Shown here in pieces: positions 23,671 to 28,158 of a DNA stretch of 28,158 bases; positions within the stretch are counted from its first letter, which is position 1, and every line of letters begins with the position of its first letter. The stretch comes from a virus: positions 1 to 28,158 of IMG/VR virus record IMGVR_UViG_3300027721_000059; one strand, written 5' to 3'. Made by a program: the position numbers and the translations under genes. The notes below the pieces were generated by a model. The model was not told the DNA's origin, ran no database searches, and was given only the letters and a program-made list of their open reading frames with translations.

Positions 23671-23735
23671 CGTTAAGATTTCGTTAAAAAAGTTAAAGTC
23701 TCGTTAATTAACGTTTCCTTAACGTTCTTAACATA
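23671..23735. repeat. Degenerate GTTAA/TTAAC repeat cluster
   Basis: About eight GTTAA or TTAAC elements in both orientations occupy 65 bases, including GTTAATTAAC as a palindrome and two CTTAACGTT-like units. It is a more degenerate version of the TTAACGATT clusters upstream of other small genes and probably serves the gene at 23835 and the short frame before it. Confidence 0.6.
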
Positions 23736-23784
23736 GCTTTAACAAGAAGGGATAGAACTTATTTAAGAATAATCCATACTTACT

Positions 23785-23835
23785 ATGAAGGATATTAAGA
23801 GAAGAAAGAATAATAACCTTAACAACTACGTATAA
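23785..23835 (+). CDS. Possible 16-residue basic leader peptide
   Basis: A short frame MKDIKRRKNNNLNNYV ends TAA with its final A forming the ATG of the next gene, so translation could be coupled. It is rich in basic residues and asparagine. It may be a leader peptide or chance; nothing else supports it. Confidence 0.25.
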   Translation: MKDIKRRKNNNLNNYV

Positions 23836-24299
23836 TGAATGTTTTAGAAAGAGATGAATTAGGAGTAAAGACCTTACTCCATACGATTAAACTTCTTAGG
23901 GATAAGAATGAAGCTTACTTCCATGGAACCTTTAACTGGCTTATTAAGAATAGGTCTCCGTTCGCCAAGTCCCATATGCTCTATGACCCTGACAGCAACA
24001 GCTTTAAGTGGTTTACTAAACCCATACTCTATACTGAGAAAGGATGGAATGACTTTGGTCCTAATGACTATATAAAGGAACTCCATTTCTCGTATAGCTC
24101 TACAAGGCCTTTTGGTGCTATAGTTTCAGATTCCGTATGGGTTCATAAACTTCTTAATGCAAGAGCAGATGACATAGCTATAAACAAAGCTATAGAGGTA
24201 TGGGTAGCAGACTACCACTCTAAAGCTACTGACGAGCTACTACACTTTCAGAAGATACTCTTAGATATTAGAAGGGGAGGTTCTATTCCCTTATTTTAG
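23835..24299 (+). CDS. Hypothetical protein before the accessory module
   Basis: A 154-residue protein without a recognised family. It begins MNVLERDELGVKTLLHTIKL, has an aromatic central part (FHGTFNWLIKNRSPFAKSHM, then SFKWFTKPILYTEKGWNDFG) and a helical end (AINKAIEVWVADYHSKATDE). It reads as a soluble globular protein. It is the last gene before a strong terminator, closing the early-type region. Confidence 0.6.
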   Translation: MNVLERDELGVKTLLHTIKLLRDKNEAYFHGTFNWLIKNRSPFAKSHMLYDPDSNSFKWFTKPILYTEKGWNDFGPNDYIKELHFSYSSTRPFGAIVSDSVWVHKLLNARADDIAINKAIEVWVADYHSKATDELLHFQKILLDIRRGGSIPLF

Positions 24300-24464
24300 G
24301 TCTGCGTTTCTTTTCTCATGGGGGACTGCTGTTTTATTGGTTTCAGCGGTCCCCTTATTTTTTGGCTTACTTTTACATACTCCAAAATAGGATTTACTTT
24401 CCGGCCCATTGGCCTTCTCATAAGCTCTAACCTGCTTTTCTAGAACTTTCTTAAACTTTTCCAT
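24291..24464 (-). CDS. Possible 57-residue minus-strand gene
   Basis: On the minus strand an ATG at 24464 opens 57 codons to TAA at 24291-24293. The product, MEKFKKVLEKQVRAYEKANG followed by a Lys/Ser-rich middle (GPESKSYFGVCKSKPKNKG) and ending PHEKRNADLK, has a believable helix and codon choice like the other genes. Its leader (TATATATTATG) is AT-rich as elsewhere. It would be the only minus-strand gene, overlaps the terminator at 24321-24363 and runs nine bases into the end of the gene before. A small antisense-side gene is plausible but unproven. Confidence 0.4.
   Translation of the reverse strand: MEKFKKVLEKQVRAYEKANGPESKSYFGVCKSKPKNKGTAETNKTAVPHEKRNADLK
24321..24363 (+). terminator. 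Strong terminator closing the small-gene region
   Basis: GGGGACTGCTG (24321-24331) pairs with CAGCGGTCCCC (24344-24354), 11 pairs with one G-U, a 12-base loop and a following TTATTTTTT. It stands 22 bases after the 23835 gene. This is a clear intrinsic terminator separating the early-type genes from the endonuclease/modification block. Confidence 0.88.
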
Positions 24465-24488
24465 AATATATAGATAAATGGCTTAAAT

Positions 24489-24692
24489 ATGAAAAAACTA
24501 CTTAAATCCTTTTTACAAGTTATAGATGCTGTAGGAGCGGTTATTCTTAACTGGTTTTTTGGATTAATTATATTCCTATTTATATCTTTTTTAAGTTTCT
24601 GTTCTTTCCTTATAGGGGGGAAAGCAGGGCTTATTCGTTTTTATAAGGATTATGGAAGTTCCCTCGATTATGAAGAAGAACATAGACGTTAG
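24489..24692 (+). CDS. Small membrane protein
   Basis: A 67-residue protein with a basic start (MKKLLKSFLQ), a continuous hydrophobic stretch from about residue 16 to 46 (AVILNWFFGLIIFLFISFL, then SFCSFLIGG) and a charged tail (DYGSSLDYEEEHRR). The hydrophobic part could be one long or two short membrane helices. A second holin-like or membrane-exclusion role is possible; the sequence does not decide. It overlaps the next gene by about 40 bases (or 23 if that gene starts at 24670). Confidence 0.6.
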   Translation: MKKLLKSFLQVIDAVGAVILNWFFGLIIFLFISFLSFCSFLIGGKAGLIRFYKDYGSSLDYEEEHRR

Positions 24693-25008
24693 GACTAAAG
24701 AGGGTAGAGCAGATTTTTATCGCTCTACAGAATGGCTTATGCTTAGACAGTATATTCTCTCTAAGAATCCACTATGCGAGAGATGCCTTAAAAAGGATAG
24801 AATAACTCCAGCAACTGAAATACACCATAGAGTGGATTTAGCCTATTTCCCGGAAGGACGATTAGACCCTAATAACCTAGAAGCCCTATGCGCTCCCTGT
24901 CATAATAGCCACTCGGCTAGAGAAGCTACAGGTTCAGAATTAGATTTAGAAGTAGTTAATAGGAACTGGAAAATAGATGTAGAAGACTTTAATAAAAATC
25001 CAAAATGA
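24652..25008 (+). CDS. HNH endonuclease, phage packaging type
   Basis: A 118-residue protein with the phage HNH pattern: FYRSTEWLMLRQYIL (22-36), zinc ligands C42 and C45 (LCERC), catalytic H58-H59 (EIHHRVDL), N75 in the NNLEALC segment and C80, C83 with H84 and H87 (CAPCHNSH). Such enzymes usually lie next to the terminase genes and assist packaging in HK97-like phages; here it is about 22 kb away on the other module, which is notable. The start may be 24670 (MKKNIDVRTKEG), since 24652 lies deeper in the previous gene. It overlaps the next gene at ATGA. Confidence 0.88.
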   Translation: MEVPSIMKKNIDVRTKEGRADFYRSTEWLMLRQYILSKNPLCERCLKKDRITPATEIHHRVDLAYFPEGRLDPNNLEALCAPCHNSHSAREATGSELDLEVVNRNWKIDVEDFNKNPK

Positions 25009-25487
25009 ACGAGATTAGAAACTTAAAATACTTTCCTGGATATGGAGTAACCATAGATGGAGAGGTATGGAGTTATAAAGGGGAAGAACCTATAAGACTT
25101 CAGGAAATAAATCATGCTTACGATTATGACGTTGTAAATCTAACTAAGGAGGATGGAAAGAGAGCTACTGTCTTAATCCACCAACTCGTTATGGAAGCAT
25201 GGGGAGTTCCTAGACCCAGACCTTTTAGTGAACATGTCATAACCCATTTGGATAGAAATAAGAAGAATAATAGATTAGATAATCTTAGATGGATTCGTAA
25301 GGATGAAATAAGAGCTAATAAATCACTACCTGTAAGAGCTATAGGAATAGATGAAGGGGATAAGATACTATTCCGAACAACAACAGATGCGGCTAAATAC
25401 TTTAGAACAAATCAGGTGAAAATAAGAGATGCTATTATAGCAGGAAAAATCTGGAGAGGATATAAGTTTGAATATATCGAAAAATAA
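25005..25487 (+). CDS. HNH homing-type endonuclease with NUMOD domains
   Basis: A 160-residue protein of free-standing homing endonuclease design. Residues about 5-30 resemble NUMOD4 (YFPGYGVTIDGEVWSYKG). The HNH_3 core spans about 57-97, with LIHQLVMEAWGV, the H81-D83 pair in ITHLDRNKKNN and N93 in LDNLRWI. Residues 108-157 resemble NUMOD1, a DNA-binding helix-turn-helix ending WRGYKFEYIE. Such genes spread by cutting phage genomes that lack them. The gene is coupled by ATGA to the HNH gene before it and is followed directly by the glycosyltransferase gene. Confidence 0.87.
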   Translation: MNEIRNLKYFPGYGVTIDGEVWSYKGEEPIRLQEINHAYDYDVVNLTKEDGKRATVLIHQLVMEAWGVPRPRPFSEHVITHLDRNKKNNRLDNLRWIRKDEIRANKSLPVRAIGIDEGDKILFRTTTDAAKYFRTNQVKIRDAIIAGKIWRGYKFEYIEK

Positions 25488-25489
25488 TC

Positions 25490-26239
25490 ATGAAAGAAGG
25501 TATATCTATTTTAATAACGGCTTTTCAGGCGCAGGACTTTATAGATAGATGTTTATATTCTATAGAGACACAGACCTATTTTAAGGACAACGATAACTAT
25601 GAGGTCTTAATAGGAGTAGATGGATGTGAGCCTACTCTAACTGCTATACAAGAAATAATGCTTAGGAGGGGATTTAGGAATATAAGAGTTTTTATGATGG
25701 ACTCTAATAAGGGGACCTTTATAACTATGAACACTCTTATAGACCTATATAAGTATAATCAGTTTATTAGATTCGATGCAGATGACATAATGAGGACTAC
25801 TATGGTCGAAAGGATTATGGACGAGAAGGATGGATATGACTTAGTGAGATATTTTTACCATAACTTCCATAATAATGGAGAACCTGCTGAGCCCTATTTA
25901 CAAAAAGACGTTATGTATGGTCAGGGGTGCTCTTACTTTAAGCGTAGGGTCTTCGATGTTGTAGGAGGGTATATGCCATGGCTATGTGGAGCGGATTCTG
26001 AAATACTATATCGCATAGAGAGAACAGGTATACTTAAGACTATGAAGATAAATGAGGTCTTATTCGAGAGAAGACTTCATGACCATAATCTTACTATATC
26101 TCCAAAAACAGGACTCCAGTCCCCCCTAAGAAAACACTATGCTAACGTCATAAAGAATATGAATAAGGGAATAGCTTTTGGCCTAGAAAACCCTTATTTG
26201 GATAAAGTAACTAACACCTATAAAGAAGTAGAACTATGA
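25490..26239 (+). CDS. Glycosyltransferase, GT-A fold, family-2-like
   Basis: A 249-residue soluble transferase. The N-terminal nucleotide-binding part reads ISILITAFQAQDFIDRCLYS (5-24), with YEVLIGVDGCEPT as the second strand. The metal-binding DxD motif is FDADD (95-99). The acceptor region contains GYMPWLCGADSEILYR (160-175), where GT2 enzymes have the ED catalytic segment. No membrane helices, so it acts in the cytoplasm on a soluble or peripheral acceptor. Together with the PP-loop ATPase and formyltransferase it hints at a phage-coded modification of surface glycan, protein or DNA; the acceptor is unknown. Confidence 0.88.
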   Translation: MKEGISILITAFQAQDFIDRCLYSIETQTYFKDNDNYEVLIGVDGCEPTLTAIQEIMLRRGFRNIRVFMMDSNKGTFITMNTLIDLYKYNQFIRFDADDIMRTTMVERIMDEKDGYDLVRYFYHNFHNNGEPAEPYLQKDVMYGQGCSYFKRRVFDVVGGYMPWLCGADSEILYRIERTGILKTMKINEVLFERRLHDHNLTISPKTGLQSPLRKHYANVIKNMNKGIAFGLENPYLDKVTNTYKEVEL

Positions 26240-26514
26240 AACAACAGGAACCAGAAATGGATTATAGGAGAAACAAGAGAGTAGTTTTCCTTAATCCTGA
26301 AAACTTAGAACCAGAACTATTAGCCCTTTCTGTAGCAGATGCCTCTAGATATTTACATATAGGTCAGAATATAGTAACAGACTTATGCATGAATAGAATA
26401 GAGAAGGTTCCTAAAAAGAGTAGGGAAAAGATAGGATATAAGATTATGTATGCCGACCAGTGGGAGAAGGAGCATAATGAGTTATTACCTTACGGAAGAG
26501 TAAATCTGGAGTAG
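26236..26514 (+). CDS. NUMOD1-like DNA-binding protein
   Basis: A 92-residue protein. Residues about 32-75 match the NUMOD1-like helix-turn-helix pattern: LSVADASRYLHIGQNIVTDL, then a basic stretch (KVPKKSREK) and GYKIMYADQWE, where the family has G-Y-x-x-x-Y. It is free-standing without a nuclease, so it may be a stand-alone regulator or the leftover half of a homing endonuclease. It is coupled by ATGA overlap to the glycosyltransferase. An alternative start lies at 26257. Confidence 0.65.
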   Translation: MKQQEPEMDYRRNKRVVFLNPENLEPELLALSVADASRYLHIGQNIVTDLCMNRIEKVPKKSREKIGYKIMYADQWEKEHNELLPYGRVNLE

Positions 26515-26571
26515 GATATATACTATGCTTCCTTTTATCTTTGGAGGCTCTTTCGGAATTATGTTTTTTTT

Positions 26572-26602
26572 CCCTCTCCTGAAATCTCAGGAGAGGGTTT
26601 TT
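26572..26602 (+). terminator. Strong terminator before the sigma factor gene
   Basis: CCCTCTCCTGA (26572-26582) and TCAGGAGAGGG (26587-26597) form a perfect 11-bp stem with a four-base loop followed by TTTTT. It ends 12 bases before the ATG at 26615. It closes the operon ending with the NUMOD-like gene and implies that the sigma factor gene needs its own promoter within those few bases or depends on read-through. Confidence 0.9.
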
Positions 26603-26614
26603 ATTATAAGATAT

Positions 26615-26965
26615 ATGGCTTTACACTACGTTAAAAATAAAGAGCTCTATTTAGAGATAATAAAATCCAAGGACTCCTCATGCGCTACTGCAGAACTTAT
26701 GGGGATGTTCTTTAAGATGAGCAATGGATTAGCAAATAAGTTTAACTTCTCCCAGCAAGATAGAGAGGACTGTATAATGGGCGGAGTAGAGGATGCATGG
26801 AAATACTTCTGGAACTTCGATGCCTCTATATCCACTAATGCCTTCGCCTATATAACTCAGATTATAAAGAATGGTCAGTTTAAGACCCATAGAGATATTT
26901 ATAAATCCTACTTTAAGGATATAGGATATAAGCAGGTTTCTATTAATAACATATACAACTTATGA
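26615..26965 (+). CDS. Late-type sigma factor, T4 gp55-like
   Basis: A 116-residue protein that looks like sigma region 2 alone. Residues about 38-96 (GLANKFNFSQQDREDCIMGG, then VEDAWKYFWNFDASISTNAF and AYITQIIKNGQF) parallel T4 gp55 in the D-x-I-x-D-G-[IV]-E...NFDP...NPFAYFTQI pattern that contacts core polymerase and melts the -10 region. Region 4 is absent, as in gp55. I chose the ATG at 26615 because an upstream in-frame ATG at 26525 would place the terminator hairpin inside the gene and add an unrelated hydrophobic 30-residue N-terminus. The stop overlaps the next start (ATGA). Confidence 0.75.
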   Translation: MALHYVKNKELYLEIIKSKDSSCATAELMGMFFKMSNGLANKFNFSQQDREDCIMGGVEDAWKYFWNFDASISTNAFAYITQIIKNGQFKTHRDIYKSYFKDIGYKQVSINNIYNL

Positions 26966-28035
26966 AATACCTCTTAAGTCCTAACACTTTCGTTCAGGAT
27001 AAACAGGACCTGTTTATAACTCATAAAGGAGCTACAACATGGTTTAGAATGCCTCCTGGATTTAGTATAAAAGAGGTAAGTGAGGACCTTAAAATACTAT
27101 GCCTTACCCTTCTATTCTACCCCCTGAATAGGGATATTTATAATCATGAGTATACCAGAACGCCAACAGGTAGCAATATAGGTATGGCCTATTCTGGAGG
27201 AACAGATTCTGCCTCTATGGCTTTCCTCTTACCTGAAGATAGAACTATTCCTTTCCACCATTTAAGATTAGCAACAACTAAAACAGTATATAAACCAGAT
27301 AACCAGACTTTCTGTGCAGATGTTTTCGAAGACACAACTATAAAGAGATTCCGGAGAGGTATAATAAGGATTCCTTCTACGTTTGAAGACCTCAGACAAC
27401 TAAGAGGATTAAGACCTGGGTTCATGAATGACTATTCCTTTTTCGCAGGAATAGTTCTTATGGCTGATGAACTAGGATTAGGCTACCTCTCTCAGGGTAG
27501 ACTAATAGAGAACTCCTGGATACACTCTGGACAATACTACCAGGACTGGCCTAATACGGAACACTATAAGACCTTCTTTGGCCTATTCGAAAGAGCAGGC
27601 CTTCCTCTATATCTTCCTATTACTCTATGCTCTGAAGCTCTTACTACAAAGATAGTAACAGCAGAAGGACTATTTACACAGCCATGTATGAGAGGGTCCA
27701 GAGGACAAGGATGTAACAACTGCTACAAATGCTTTAGAAAAAGTATGCTTAAAGGAGAGCTTATACCCTATAAAGATTCTAAAGAGATAATGACCTATAT
27801 AACTAAGAGACCACTTAAGCAGGCTTCAGGACTTATACATGCTATGAATAAGTATGGATTCGATATACCAGAGCTACAAGAGTATAAAGGATTAGACCTT
27901 TCGTTCCTGGAGAAGTGGTTCCCTTATACACTCAGAGGTATACCAAAAGAGTTCCATGAAGACCTCTCTGCTAGAATAAGTCAATATGCAGAAAGAGAGG
28001 AAGACCCTACCAGACTATTAGAGTATAAGATATAA
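26962..28035 (+). CDS. PP-loop ATPase with QueC-like zinc-binding cysteines
   Basis: A 357-residue adenylating enzyme of the PP-loop (adenine nucleotide alpha-hydrolase-like) superfamily. The ATP pyrophosphate loop is SGGTDSAS (78-85). Cysteines C242, C251, C254 and C257 (in GCNNCYKCFRK) form a C-x8-C-x2-C-x2-C cluster like the zinc site of QueC, the 7-cyano-7-deazaguanine synthase. The remaining sequence and the greater length differ from QueC, and no QueD, QueE or transglycosylase gene is in view, so the substrate is open. It is coupled to the sigma gene. It could serve DNA base or sugar modification. Confidence 0.8.
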   Translation: MKYLLSPNTFVQDKQDLFITHKGATTWFRMPPGFSIKEVSEDLKILCLTLLFYPLNRDIYNHEYTRTPTGSNIGMAYSGGTDSASMAFLLPEDRTIPFHHLRLATTKTVYKPDNQTFCADVFEDTTIKRFRRGIIRIPSTFEDLRQLRGLRPGFMNDYSFFAGIVLMADELGLGYLSQGRLIENSWIHSGQYYQDWPNTEHYKTFFGLFERAGLPLYLPITLCSEALTTKIVTAEGLFTQPCMRGSRGQGCNNCYKCFRKSMLKGELIPYKDSKEIMTYITKRPLKQASGLIHAMNKYGFDIPELQEYKGLDLSFLEKWFPYTLRGIPKEFHEDLSARISQYAEREEDPTRLLEYKI

Positions 28036-28057
28036 CTATTTGATTACTAATACTTTA

Positions 28058-28158
28058 TACTTACCCACTACCCCAGTCCCTCAGTCGCGCGAACGGAACG
28101 TATAGCCCCCAGACCCTTAAGGTCATACTCCCCAGTCCTTTATCTCTATTTAGATTAA
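28058..28158. repeat. Right arm of the 101-bp inverted repeat IR-B
   Basis: The perfect reverse complement of 21227-21327, starting 22 bases after the last gene and running to the last base of the window. It carries TCGCGCGA at 28085-28092 and ends TATTTAGATTAA. Read across a circular junction to base 1, TATTTAGA (28147-28154) and TCTAAATA (2-9) would form an 8-bp inverted repeat with a five-base centre. Confidence 0.97.

Noticed and set aside
23485-23676. A 63-residue protein-coding gene
   Set aside because: The product is a low-information Ser/Val/Arg string, codons differ from the neighbours, and the DNA is dominated by perfect stem-loops; an RNA element explains it better. I keep it only as an alternative.
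23835-24299. An endolysin
   Set aside because: No lysozyme, amidase or peptidase motif is seen, and the gene is not beside the holin-like gene. It is left as unknown.
26525-26614. The longer N-terminus of the sigma factor, starting at 26525
   Set aside because: It would code through a textbook terminator hairpin and T run (26572-26602) and adds an unrelated hydrophobic stretch. The ATG at 26615 begins just where the sigma-like sequence does.
26962-28035. A true QueC (7-cyano-7-deazaguanine synthase)
   Set aside because: Only the PP-loop and the cysteine spacing match; length and remaining sequence differ and no other deazaguanine genes are present. I call it QueC-like only.

Overview
The window reads as a small, AT-rich, tailed (siphovirus-type) phage genome or most of one, very probably infecting a member of the Bacteroidota. 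The host call rests on start codons preceded by A/T-rich leaders with essentially no Shine-Dalgarno sequences, on a good match at 21567-21596 to the Bacteroidota promoter pattern (TTG, 19 bp, TAnnTTT), and on heavy use of AGA and ATA codons. Nearly every gene lies on the + strand. No rRNA, tRNA, CRISPR array, integrase or transposase was seen.

Layout. (1) 1-21024 is the virion module: P27-type small terminase, large terminase, HK97-type portal, prohead protease and major capsid protein, head-tail connectors, tail tube, a tail chaperone pair joined by a -1 frameshift over nine A residues (8383-8391), tape measure, tail hub, then an adhesin/baseplate block rich in D-x-S-I peptide repeats and LamG-like domains. 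An N-formyltransferase-like enzyme sits inside that block and a one-helix membrane protein (holin candidate) ends it. (2) 20904-21625 is about 720 bp without a convincing gene, holding terminator, repeat arms, palindromes, operator-like repeats and a promoter. (3) 21626-24299 holds small genes of no recognisable family behind TTAACGATT-type repeats, plus a GC-rich, strongly folded segment. (4) 24489-28035 carries a membrane peptide, two HNH endonucleases, a family-2 glycosyltransferase, a NUMOD-like DNA-binding protein, a T4 gp55-like sigma factor and a PP-loop ATPase with a QueC-like cysteine cluster.

The most unusual signal is structural. The virion module is bounded by a perfect 125-bp inverted repeat (1-125 and 20900-21024) and the accessory module by a different perfect 101-bp inverted repeat (21227-21327 and 28058-28158). 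The first begins at base 1 and the second ends at the last base. The two arms differ in sequence but share a layout: a TCTAAATA tip and the palindrome TCGCGCGA about 66-67 bp inward, and the 202 bp between the modules begins with a third, diverged arm. This could mean two segments with terminal inverted repeats, a circular genome divided by two inverted copies of a ~428-bp repeat that lets one module flip, or an assembly collapse of such a repeat. Sequence alone cannot decide.

Working model: the 21626 region is expressed early from host-type promoters under the TTAACGATT operators; the gp55-like sigma factor then redirects transcription to the virion module; the IR terminators insulate the modules. 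No DNA replication, integration or recognisable endolysin gene is present, so either the host supplies replication or part of the genome lies outside this window.
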